A DNA stretch of 6,535 nt from Dehalococcoidia bacterium (GTDB lineage Bacteria > Chloroflexota > Dehalococcoidia > Dehalococcoidales > JAUXAE01), in NCBI GenBank assembly GCA_030665535.1, contig DAOUZU010000058.1, positions 1 to 6,535 of the forward strand, given 5' to 3'. Positions 1 to 5,255 of this stretch are shown in pieces (the first letter of the stretch is position 1; every line of letters begins with the position of its first letter). The notes beneath the pieces are model-generated. The model saw only the letters and a program-made list of their open reading frames with translations. It ran no database searches and was not told where the DNA came from. A program made the translations under genes and the position numbers.

Positions 1-4
1 AGCA

Positions 5-32
5 CAGGCAGGTGCTTGCAAGCACCTGCCTG
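5..32 (+). terminator. perfect 28-bp palindrome, possible terminator of an upstream gene
   Basis: Two 14-nt arms (5-18 and 19-32) are exact reverse complements with no spacer, so the RNA would form a long GC-rich hairpin with a minimal loop. On + it is followed by CCTTTCTTCCC and, further on, by TTTTTATTT at 51-59. That resembles an intrinsic terminator with an imperfect U-tract. It may end a gene lying left of the window, which cannot be seen. The weak T-tract leaves a regulatory palindrome or an intergenic repeat as alternatives. Confidence 0.45.
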
Positions 33-82
33 CCTTTCTTCCCTATGAATTTTTATTTCGGCATTGCCTACTGTAAACCAAC

Positions 83-100
83 GCTGCCTGTACAGGCAGC
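83..100. promoter_or_regulatory. perfect 18-bp palindrome upstream of the LOG gene, possible operator
   Basis: The sequence GCTGCCTGT/ACAGGCAGC is a perfect inverted repeat without a spacer, about 125 nt before the chosen start of the LOG-family gene. It contains the same CTGCCTG/CAGGCAG halves as the 5-32 palindrome. Possible -10 hexamers lie just downstream (TATAGA at 110-115, GATAAT at 121-126), but neither has a convincing -35. The position would suit a repressor operator, and a small hairpin in the leader is equally possible. No regulator is encoded nearby. Confidence 0.35.
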
Positions 101-214
101 TTCCATCGGTATAGAATGGCGATAATGCAGCTTTGCCTGAAATCCCGAGACGTCCATCTGTTGAATGCTTACAGCTACGCGGCTAACCTCAACCGGTCCG
201 ACATACGCCCAATT

Positions 215-220
215 GGAGGA
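215..220 (+). promoter_or_regulatory. ribosome binding site that sets the LOG-gene start
   Basis: GGAGGA lies 4 nt before ATG 225. The in-frame upstream ATG at 165 has no purine-rich site before it, so initiation at 225 is preferred. Confidence 0.8.
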
Positions 221-224
221 CTAT

Positions 225-905
225 ATGGCCAACGGATATGAAATAAACGAACTGGCCAGGGGCGAGTCCTGGCGGATGTTCCGCATCATTGGCGAGTTGG
301 TGGAGGGCTTTGACCGCCTCTCCGGGATTGAGCCGGCGGTTACCATATACGGCTCGGCCCGCATTAACGCCGATAGCCAGCTCTACATCCAGACGGAGGA
401 GATAGCTTACCACTTGGGCAAGCTGGGTTTCTCCATCATCACCGGCGGCGGCCCCGGGGTTATGGAGGCGGCTAACCGCGGCGGCAAGAGGGCCGGCGTC
501 AGGTCTTTCGGTCTTAATATCGAGCTGCCTGAGGAGCAGACGGTCAACAGCTACACCACCGAATCCATAACCTTCAAGCACTTCTTCGCCCGTAAGGTGA
601 TGCTGGTCAAGTACGCCACCGCCTTTATCATCATGCCCGGCGGCCTGGGTACGCTGGATGAGCTTACCGAGGTGCTGACGCTGATGCAGACACTGAAGAT
701 AAAGCCCTTCCCGGTAGTGCTCTATCAAAACGACTACTGGAAGGGCTTTCTAAGCTGGCTCAAGAGCACTGTCCTTGACAGCGGCTACATCTCCGCAGAG
801 GACATCGGCCTGCTGCGGGTCTGCGACAGCCCCGATGAAGTCGTCAAGGCCGTGGATATGTGGTACAAGAAGCAGGAGATCATCGGCCGGAAGGCCCTGC
901 CCTAA
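225..905 (+). CDS. LOG-family (TIGR00730) nucleotide phosphoribohydrolase
   Basis: The 226-aa product is a Rossmann-fold protein of the LOG / former 'lysine decarboxylase' family. Characterised members hydrolyse cytokinin riboside 5'-monophosphates or other nucleoside monophosphates to free base and ribose 5-phosphate in the cytosol. Seen in the sequence: an early strand ending in YGSAR (42-46), the phosphate-binding stretch GGGPGVMEAANRGG (74-87), the FFARK motif with Arg123-Lys124, and the signature PGGLGTLDE (138-146), which matches the family PGGxGTxxE including the catalytic Glu146. There is no signal peptide or membrane segment. The start at 225 rests on the GGAGGA site; starting at 165 would add 20 unconserved-looking residues. 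The TAA end overlaps the convergent nnrE gene by 26 nt. Family assignment is firm. The true bacterial substrate is not known from sequence, and cytokinin production should not be assumed. Confidence 0.92.
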   Translation: MANGYEINELARGESWRMFRIIGELVEGFDRLSGIEPAVTIYGSARINADSQLYIQTEEIAYHLGKLGFSIITGGGPGVMEAANRGGKRAGVRSFGLNIELPEEQTVNSYTTESITFKHFFARKVMLVKYATAFIIMPGGLGTLDELTEVLTLMQTLKIKPFPVVLYQNDYWKGFLSWLKSTVLDSGYISAEDIGLLRVCDSPDEVVKAVDMWYKKQEIIGRKALP

Positions 906-1695
906 TAGCCCGCCTGGTCGCCGTGGCCACCTGCCAGTAGCTCCACGCCGGCGCCGCATCCCGATGAACGGCTACCGGCTGGAGTGCGTCTTTCCAAAAG
1001 GCCGCCGCCAGCTTCTCCAGGGAGCCACTGTCATAGGGCGGCTGCCAGTTAATCCCTAATTGGCTCCGGTATATACTTGTGGGGACGCCGATATCAGCTA
1101 TATACAGCTCCCCCAACTCCTCCGGCGCGGCGGCCATCAGGCCGCTTTTCACGAAGGCGATGGTCAACGTCGCCAATGGACGAATACGGGAAACATTCTC
1201 TCCGCTGGTTACATCCAGCCCCGAAGGCGCGTCCAGTGATATAACCGTTTCGCAGCCGGCCAGGAAGCCGAATACCTTTGCCGATACCGCATCCGACATC
1301 TGCTTAAAGCCATATCCCAGATAGGCATCCAGCGTCACCGCACGGTCTGTGTTTAGCGGCAGGCCCTCGTTTACCCTGACGCCGGCCCTCTCCAGCCGCT
1401 CCAGCTGCCGCCCCGGTATTTCACGAAGCTCGTGCCGCCCCCGGGCCAGATAGACCTCAGCCTCAAGCCCCCACGCGGCCAGTCTCCTGGCGGCTACCAA
1501 CCCGCCGCCGCCGTTGTTGCCCGCACCGGCTATCACCTGATAGGTGTGGCACCCCCCGCCGGCAAGCCTGACGGCCAGCCGGGCCAGGCTGAGGCCGGCG
1601 TGCTCCATCATCAGCTCCACCGGCACACCTCTCTCCTCGGTCATCAGGCGGTCAACCTCTGTCATCTGCTCAGTACTGATGCCGGGTAAAGCCAT
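880..1695 (-). CDS. nnrE: NAD(P)H-hydrate epimerase (YjeF N-terminal domain), stand-alone
   Basis: The 271-aa product belongs to the YjeF_N family, which interconverts the R and S forms of hydrated NAD(P)H so that a dehydratase can repair them. Seen: the substrate/K+ loop GAGNNGGGGLVAARRL (57-72), DAYLGYG (123-129), the active-site segment SLDAPSGLD (153-161) and ADIGVP near 225. Known family ligands Asn61, Asp123 and Ser158 (K+) and Asp155 (substrate) are present. The usual NNGGDG motif reads NNGGGG, so Asp64 is replaced by Gly. No C-terminal ADP/ATP-dependent dehydratase (NnrD) domain follows, so the partner must be encoded elsewhere. Roughly 40 residues after the DIGVP region have no counterpart that I recall, and this tail runs into the LOG gene. 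The start at 1695 has AAGGAGG 5 nt upstream; a longer in-frame reading to 1881 lacks such a site and would run into aroF. Confidence 0.85.
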   Translation of the reverse strand: MALPGISTEQMTEVDRLMTEERGVPVELMMEHAGLSLARLAVRLAGGGCHTYQVIAGAGNNGGGGLVAARRLAAWGLEAEVYLARGRHELREIPGRQLERLERAGVRVNEGLPLNTDRAVTLDAYLGYGFKQMSDAVSAKVFGFLAGCETVISLDAPSGLDVTSGENVSRIRPLATLTIAFVKSGLMAAAPEELGELYIADIGVPTSIYRSQLGINWQPPYDSGSLEKLAAAFWKDALQPVAVHRDAAPAWSYWQVATATRRAIRAGPSGR

Positions 1696-1700
1696 TTCCG

Positions 1701-1707
1701 CCTCCTT
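1701..1707 (-). promoter_or_regulatory. strong ribosome binding site of nnrE
   Basis: On the minus strand AAGGAGG precedes ATG 1695 with a 5-nt spacer. This fixes the start against upstream in-frame ATGs, including those at 1734 and 1881. Confidence 0.85.
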
Positions 1708-1722
1708 GCGGTAGTCCTGCTG

Positions 1723-1752
1723 ATTATAGGCCATCCGGGCCGTCACGCCCAA
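1723..1752 (-). promoter_or_regulatory. candidate nnrE promoter
   Basis: The minus strand carries an exact TATAAT (1728 to 1723), preceded after 18 nt by a poor -35, TTGGGC (1752 to 1747). Transcription would begin around 1716, leaving a short leader of about 20 nt that contains the AAGGAGG site. The -10 is perfect but the -35 matches at only three of six positions, so the assignment is tentative. Confidence 0.4.
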
Positions 1753-1759
1753 CCCCGGC

Positions 1760-1788
1760 TTGATAATTCGTCCGTCTTGCACTTTGAT
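1760..1788 (+). promoter_or_regulatory. weak candidate aroF promoter
   Basis: TTGATA (1760-1765) lies 17 nt before TTTGAT (1783-1788), in the 121-nt gap between the divergent nnrE and aroF starts. The -35 is five of six and the -10 four of six. A promoter for aroF is expected in this gap because the upstream gene points the other way, but other placements are possible. No leader RNA or attenuator is visible before aroF. Confidence 0.25.
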
Positions 1789-1816
1789 GTAAACATAGGC
1801 AATACTGGAGCTAGCC

Positions 1817-2833
1817 ATGATAGTTGAAATGAGGACCGGTGCCGGCAAGGATGAGGTGGACGTCGTCCTGGCGAAGGTCAAGTCGCTGGGCCTAGAAGTC
1901 CAGATGAACTACGGCACCAATAAAACGATTATCGCCGTGCTGGGTTCCAACACCGGCCAGTTGCCCACGGACATACTCGCCGTCCTGCCCGGGGTGGAGA
2001 ACGTCACCCGTATAATGAAGCCCTACAAGCTGGCCTCTCGTGGTTTCAAGCAGGAGGATAGCCTGGTGAACATTGACGGCGTCGTTATCGGCGATAAACG
2101 CGTCGTTATCATGGCCGGCCCCTGCGCCGTGGAGAGCCGGCAACAGCTTACCGAGGCGACAGCGGCTGTCAAGGAAGCCGGCGCCACCGTGCTGCGCGGC
2201 GGTGCCTTCAAACCGCGCACCTCCCCCTTCAGCTTCCAGGGCATGGAAAAAAGCGGCCTTGAGCTTCTGGCCGAGGCGAAAAAGAAGTTCAACTTGCCGG
2301 TAATAACGGAGGTCGTTGATCCCCACGATGTGCCCCTGGTGGCCGGCTATGCCGACATTCTTCAGGTGGGCTCACGTAATATGCAGAACTTCAGTCTGCT
2401 GATGGCCGTTGGCCGCAGCCAGCATCCCGTCCTTTTAAAACGCGGCTTTTCCGCCACCGTCACCGAATGGCTGACGGCGGCCGACTACATCCTGGCCGAG
2501 GGCAACAACCGCGTCATCCTTTGCGAGCGGGGCATCAGGACTTTTGAGAACAGCGTACGTTTCTCAGTGGATATCTCTTCAATACCAGTTGTTAAGAAGT
2601 CCAGCCACCTACCGGTGGTTCTAGACCCCAGCCACGCCGCCGGCCACTACTCGCTGGTGCCGGCTATCGCCCGGGCGGCCATCGCCGCCGGTGCCGACGG
2701 CCTGCTTTTAGAGGTGCATCCCAATCCCAAGGAAGCCCTGGTAGACGGCCTTCAGTCTTTGACCCCGGCCGCCTTTACCCGGCTGATGGCCGAACTCAAG
2801 CCCATCGCCGAGGTCATCGGCCGGTACATCTAG
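1817..2833 (+). CDS. aroF: 3-deoxy-7-phosphoheptulonate (DAHP) synthase, type I-beta
   Basis: The 338-aa enzyme condenses phosphoenolpyruvate with erythrose 4-phosphate, the first step of the shikimate pathway leading to chorismate. Residues 1 to about 70 form the small ferredoxin-like/ACT-like N-terminal domain known from Thermotoga-type DAHP synthases, where it carries feedback control. The TIM-barrel follows: GPCAVES (101-107), LRGGAFKPRTSPFSFQG (126-142), ITEVVDP (163-169), QVGSRNMQN (183-191), LLKRGFSATVTEWL (206-219), LCERGIRTFE (235-244), VVLDPSHAAGH (267-277) and LEVHPNP (298-304). The four expected metal ligands Cys103, His273, Glu299 and Asp310 are all present. ATG 1817 has GGAG 6 nt upstream. 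There is no chorismate mutase fusion. The gene stands alone, diverging from nnrE and converging on msrB, whose stop codon shares its CTAG. It is not under the Trp T-box found 1 kb downstream. Confidence 0.95.
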   Translation: MIVEMRTGAGKDEVDVVLAKVKSLGLEVQMNYGTNKTIIAVLGSNTGQLPTDILAVLPGVENVTRIMKPYKLASRGFKQEDSLVNIDGVVIGDKRVVIMAGPCAVESRQQLTEATAAVKEAGATVLRGGAFKPRTSPFSFQGMEKSGLELLAEAKKKFNLPVITEVVDPHDVPLVAGYADILQVGSRNMQNFSLLMAVGRSQHPVLLKRGFSATVTEWLTAADYILAEGNNRVILCERGIRTFENSVRFSVDISSIPVVKKSSHLPVVLDPSHAAGHYSLVPAIARAAIAAGADGLLLEVHPNPKEALVDGLQSLTPAAFTRLMAELKPIAEVIGRYI

Positions 2834-3231
2834 CCCTTGCATTTGGCGGCCACAAACTCCAACGCCGCCGAGTTCATGCAGTAGCGCTGCCCGCCGGGCG
2901 GTGGGCCGTCACCGAAGACATGCCCCAGGTGGGCGCCACAGCGCTGGCACAGCACCTCCGTCCTCATGCCGTCTTTGTCCGTGGCCATCACCACGCTTAT
3001 TTCCAGAACGGGCACGCCAAAGCTCGGCCAGCCGGTGCCGGAGTCATATTTCGCCGCCGAGTTGAAGAGTGGGTTGCCGCAGTTGGAGCACACGTAAATG
3101 CCTTCGCCCTTGAAGTTATGATATTCGCCGGTGAAGGGCGGCTCCGTCCCCTGCTGGCGCGTAATCCGGTACTGCTCCGGGGTGAGTATCCGGCGCCATT
3201 CCTCGTCGCTCCTAGTTATTTTCCAGCCCAT
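2830..3231 (-). CDS. msrB: peptide-methionine (R)-S-oxide reductase MsrB
   Basis: The 133-aa cytosolic enzyme reduces the R-epimer of methionine sulfoxide in oxidised proteins. Seen: two zinc-binding CxxC pairs (Cys48/Cys51 in CSNCG, Cys95/Cys98 in CQRCG), the core GTGWPSF (65-71), HLGHVF (101-106) with the two active-site histidines, and RYCMNS (116-121) holding the catalytic Cys118. The position of the usual resolving cysteine (GCGWPSF in E. coli MsrB) is Thr66 here, as in a recognised MsrB subgroup, so recycling must go directly through a reductant or another Cys; Cys131 near the C-terminus is the only spare one. There is no signal peptide and no MsrA fusion. The start at 3231 has GGAGG 5 nt upstream and matches the normal MsrB N-terminus; a reading extended to 3300 adds 23 unlikely residues. 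The gene may share a transcript with the remnant ORF 25 nt upstream. Confidence 0.95.
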   Translation of the reverse strand: MGWKITRSDEEWRRILTPEQYRITRQQGTEPPFTGEYHNFKGEGIYVCSNCGNPLFNSAAKYDSGTGWPSFGVPVLEISVVMATDKDGMRTEVLCQRCGAHLGHVFGDGPPPGGQRYCMNSAALEFVAAKCKG

Positions 3232-3236
3232 TTCTC

Positions 3237-3241
3237 CCTCC
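3237..3241 (-). promoter_or_regulatory. ribosome binding site that sets the msrB start
   Basis: Minus-strand GGAGG, inside a GGGAGGGAG purine run, lies 5 nt before ATG 3231. It supports that start over the in-frame ATGs further upstream at 3276 and 3300. Confidence 0.8.
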
Positions 3242-3256
3242 CTAAATGATGACAGA

Positions 3257-3394
3257 TTACACCAGCGATAGGTCATAGATACGCCAGGGCATATCGGCAA
3301 ATGCCTTCAGGCGGACGTCCCCCAAGGGGATTTCCTCAATGGTTACCGGCGTCTGCTGTATACTCCAACCCCTTTCGGTTACAGTGCCGCCCAT
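3257..3394 (-). pseudogene. 45-codon ORF, probable 5' remnant of a GNAT-like gene
   Basis: The minus strand reads ATG at 3394 through TAA at 3257 (45 aa). The residues look protein-like rather than random: VTIEEIPLGDVRLKAF (17-32) followed by ADMPWRIY (33-40), then DLSLV and stop. From memory, the pattern 'xLKxFxxxPWRxY' followed by 'xxDPxWVPPL' begins a family of GNAT-like proteins of several hundred residues found in Chloroflexota and other bacteria. Here the reading stops just where the DPxW motif should come, and nothing resembling the rest of the family follows before msrB. The ATG lacks a clear ribosome binding site, and an in-frame TGA lies eight codons upstream. A remnant of a truncated gene is therefore likelier than a small functional protein. 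If expressed, it would be co-transcribed with msrB. The family link is unverified. Confidence 0.45.
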
Positions 3395-3421
3395 TATAAC
3401 AGAGCCCGGCCATAGTCAGAA
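3393..3421 (-). promoter_or_regulatory. candidate minus-strand promoter for msrB
   Basis: Minus-strand TTCTGA (3421 to 3416) is followed after 17 nt by an exact TATAAT (3398 to 3393). The start would be near 3386, giving msrB a leader of about 155 nt. The TATAAT overlaps the ATG of the remnant ORF (TATAATG), so if this is a real -10 that ATG is not in the transcript. The -35 is weak. Confidence 0.35.
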
Positions 3422-3437
3422 GGGCGACAGGCTAAAC

Positions 3438-3467
3438 TTGACTATAGCAGGAAGAGCGCTATATAAT
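3438..3467 (+). promoter_or_regulatory. sigma70-type promoter of the trp operon
   Basis: TTGACT (3438-3443, five of six) is separated by 18 nt from an exact TATAAT (3462-3467). Transcription should start around 3474, just ahead of T-box Stem I, whose first strand begins at 3493. It is the best promoter match in the window and sits where the T-box leader requires one. Confidence 0.85.
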
Positions 3468-3473
3468 AGCGGC

Positions 3474-3764
3474 TGTAAAAAGAATATTCAAAGGCTTTGA
3501 ACGGGATTAGTAAACCCCCAGCGAGGCCCAGAGAGCCGGGTGAGGTGAGAGCCGGCGTTGGCGCAGGGGTTGAATGGACCCGGGAGCTTCAAGCCGAAAG
3601 GGTTAACCGAGTAGGCTTTGACGGAAAGGGCACCGTTATCATGGTCCAGGGTATCGCTTCCTTGAGAAGCCGTACCTTAAAGAGATGGCTGCTCCGTAGG
3701 GGCAGCTAACCAGGGTGGCACCGCGAGGGATTTCCCCTTGCCCCTAGAGGGCGAGGGGTTTTTT
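3474..3764 (+). promoter_or_regulatory. tRNA-Trp T-box riboswitch (transcription attenuation)
   Basis: This leader RNA senses uncharged tRNA-Trp and controls entry into trpEGD. Stem I closes by GGCTTTGAA (3493-3501) with TTCAAGCC (3588-3595, one bulge) and CGGG (3502-3505) with CCCG (3579-3582). The specifier loop has AGTA (3509-3512) opposite GAATGGACC, where TGG at 3575-3577 is the tryptophan codon; it is closed above by CCCC (3515-3518) with GGGG (3566-3569). A Stem III-type element follows (GAGTAGGC, ACGG 3621-3624 with CCGT 3633-3636). The T-box AGGGTGGCACCGCG is at 3712-3725. Its TGGC (3716-3719) can pair with GCCA, the acceptor end of a tRNA with discriminator G, as in bacterial tRNA-Trp. 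AGGG (3712-3715) can pair with CCCT (3735-3738), which would break the terminator. Two additional hairpins lie in the linker (3656-3670, 3688-3706). The start is inferred from the promoter. Confidence 0.95.
3734..3764 (+). terminator. T-box-controlled intrinsic terminator
   Basis: CCCCTTGCCC (3734-3743) pairs with GGGCGAGGGG (3749-3758) through one T-G wobble across a 5-nt loop, and is followed by TTTTTT (3759-3764). Its 5' arm contains the CCCT needed by the antiterminator, so the two structures exclude each other. When tRNA-Trp is charged, transcription should stop here, about 25 nt before trpE. Confidence 0.93.
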
Positions 3765-3788
3765 ATTTTGGTTTGAGGCTTGAAACGA

Positions 3789-5255
3789 ATGTATAGACCG
3801 ACACTGGAAGAGGTTAAAAAGATGGCTGGGCAGGGAAACCTGGTACCCGTCTACCGGGAGATAGTGGCCGACCTGGAGACGCCGGTCTCGGCCTTCCTCA
3901 AGATAAACCGCGGCGGGCCGTCATTCCTGCTGGAGAGTGTGGAGGGCGGTCAGCGAATGGCCCGCTACAGCTTCATCGGCACCGAGCCTTATCGGCTATC
4001 GGCGACAACAGCGGCAGACAACACAGACCCCCTGCCGGCCATCGCCGCAGAGATGGATCAATTCAAGATGGTGCCGGTGGCCGGCCTGCCCCGCTTCTGC
4101 GGCGGCGCCGTCGGCTACCTTTCCTACGAAACGGCCAGCCGTTTTGAGGCGCTGCCCTCGCCGCCGGCTGACCCGTTGGGCCTGCCGGAATCCCTCTTTA
4201 TGTTCGCTGATACAATGCTCGTCTTCGACCATGTTTCCCATACCATCAAGGTTTTGAGCCTCGTCCGTTTAAACGGGGATATTGACGCCGCCTATAAACA
4301 GGCGCTGGCCAGGATTGATGACCTCGTCGCCCGGCTTGGTCAGCCGCTGGACAATTGCCACCGTTCCAATAATCAACCGCCGGCGGAGGAAATCCCCCTC
4401 TCTTCCAGTTTTTCCCGGCAGGATTTCACCACCGGCGTGTCCAGAATAAAGGAGCACATCACCGCCGGAGAAGCCATCCAGGTGGTGCTATCGCAGCGCC
4501 TGTCCCGGCCAACGACGGCCGCCCCCTTTGAAATCTACCGGGCGCTGCGCAGCATCAACCCCTCGCCCTATATGTTCTACCTGGATTACAGGGACTTCCA
4601 GATTATCGGCGCCTCCCCGGAGATACTGGTCAGGACTGAGGACGGCGCCGTTATGACCCGCCCCCTGGCCGGCACCCGCCGCCGCGGCAAGACAGCGGAG
4701 GAGGACACCGCCCTGGAAGAGGAGCTGAAGAACGACGAAAAAGAAAGGGCGGAGCATATCATGCTGGTGGACCTGGGACGCAACGATATCGGCCGTGTCA
4801 GCCAGCCGGGCAGCGTAGCCGTCAGTGATCTGATGGAGGTGGAACGCTACTCCCACGTGATGCACCTGGTCACCCATGTCCAGGGTAAGCTGAGGTCGGA
4901 TATGACGACTGTGGACGCCCTCAGGGCCTGTTTCCCGGCGGGTACGGTATCCGGGGCGCCCAAGATACGGGCCATGCAGATTATCGCCGAGCTTGAGCCG
5001 GACAAGAGAGGCCCCTACGCCGGCTGCGTCGGCTACTTCTCTTTCTCCGGCAATATGGATATGGCCATCGCCATCAGGACGATGGTACTAAAGAACGGCG
5101 TCGCCTACGTGCCCGCCGGCTGCGGCGTCGTCTATGACAGCCAGCCGGAGAACGAGTATGAGGAGACCCTTAATAAGGCCCATGCCCTGCTCCGGGCTAT
5201 AGACCAGGCTGAGGGCCAGCCACAAAAGATGGGGAGCTATGCTGTTACTGATTGA
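3789..5255 (+). CDS. trpE: anthranilate synthase component I
   Basis: The 488-aa subunit converts chorismate and ammonia to anthranilate, the committed step of tryptophan synthesis, with TrpG supplying ammonia from glutamine. The N-terminal domain has PVSAFLKI (32-39) and FLLESVEGGQ (46-55); LLES is the family's tryptophan-binding element, so feedback inhibition is probably retained. The C-terminal chorismate-binding domain shows IIGASPEILVRTED, TRPLAGTRRRG (PxAGT type, as in TrpE), HIMLVDLGRNDIGR, FPAGTVSGAPKIRAMQII and NEYEETLNKA. Length is normal for bacterial TrpE. ATG 3789 is chosen because GAGG at 3775-3778 lies 10 nt before it and the protein then begins MYRPTLEE, as in relatives; TTG 3780, nine nt earlier, is too close to that site. 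The gene follows the T-box terminator and overlaps trpG by 17 nt. PabB is a less likely reading given the T-box and the trpG-trpD neighbours. Confidence 0.96.
   Translation: MYRPTLEEVKKMAGQGNLVPVYREIVADLETPVSAFLKINRGGPSFLLESVEGGQRMARYSFIGTEPYRLSATTAADNTDPLPAIAAEMDQFKMVPVAGLPRFCGGAVGYLSYETASRFEALPSPPADPLGLPESLFMFADTMLVFDHVSHTIKVLSLVRLNGDIDAAYKQALARIDDLVARLGQPLDNCHRSNNQPPAEEIPLSSSFSRQDFTTGVSRIKEHITAGEAIQVVLSQRLSRPTTAAPFEIYRALRSINPSPYMFYLDYRDFQIIGASPEILVRTEDGAVMTRPLAGTRRRGKTAEEDTALEEELKNDEKERAEHIMLVDLGRNDIGRVSQPGSVAVSDLMEVERYSHVMHLVTHVQGKLRSDMTTVDALRACFPAGTVSGAPKIRAMQIIAELEPDKRGPYAGCVGYFSFSGNMDMAIAIRTMVLKNGVAYVPAGCGVVYDSQPENEYEETLNKAHALLRAIDQAEGQPQKMGSYAVTD

Noticed and set aside
165..224. N-terminal extension of the LOG protein from ATG 165
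   Set aside because: There is no ribosome binding site before ATG 165. GGAGGA sits 4 nt before ATG 225, and the extra 20 residues look non-conserved.
775..1059. 94-codon plus-strand open frame across the LOG/nnrE junction
   Set aside because: It overlaps two recognised genes in another frame, and its Ser/Arg/Pro-rich translation has no family character.
1696..1881. 62-residue N-terminal extension of NnrE
   Set aside because: It would overlap the divergent aroF start, and ATG 1695 has an excellent AAGGAGG site and the expected family N-terminus.
3497..3709. 70-codon open frame on the plus strand within the trp leader
   Set aside because: It lies entirely within the T-box RNA, whose structure explains the sequence, and the translation shows no protein-like motif. 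It is not a Trp-rich leader peptide either.
3780..3788. TTG start for TrpE nine nt upstream of ATG 3789
   Set aside because: GAGG at 3775-3778 would be only 1 nt from the TTG. ATG 3789 has suitable spacing and gives the family-typical N-terminus.
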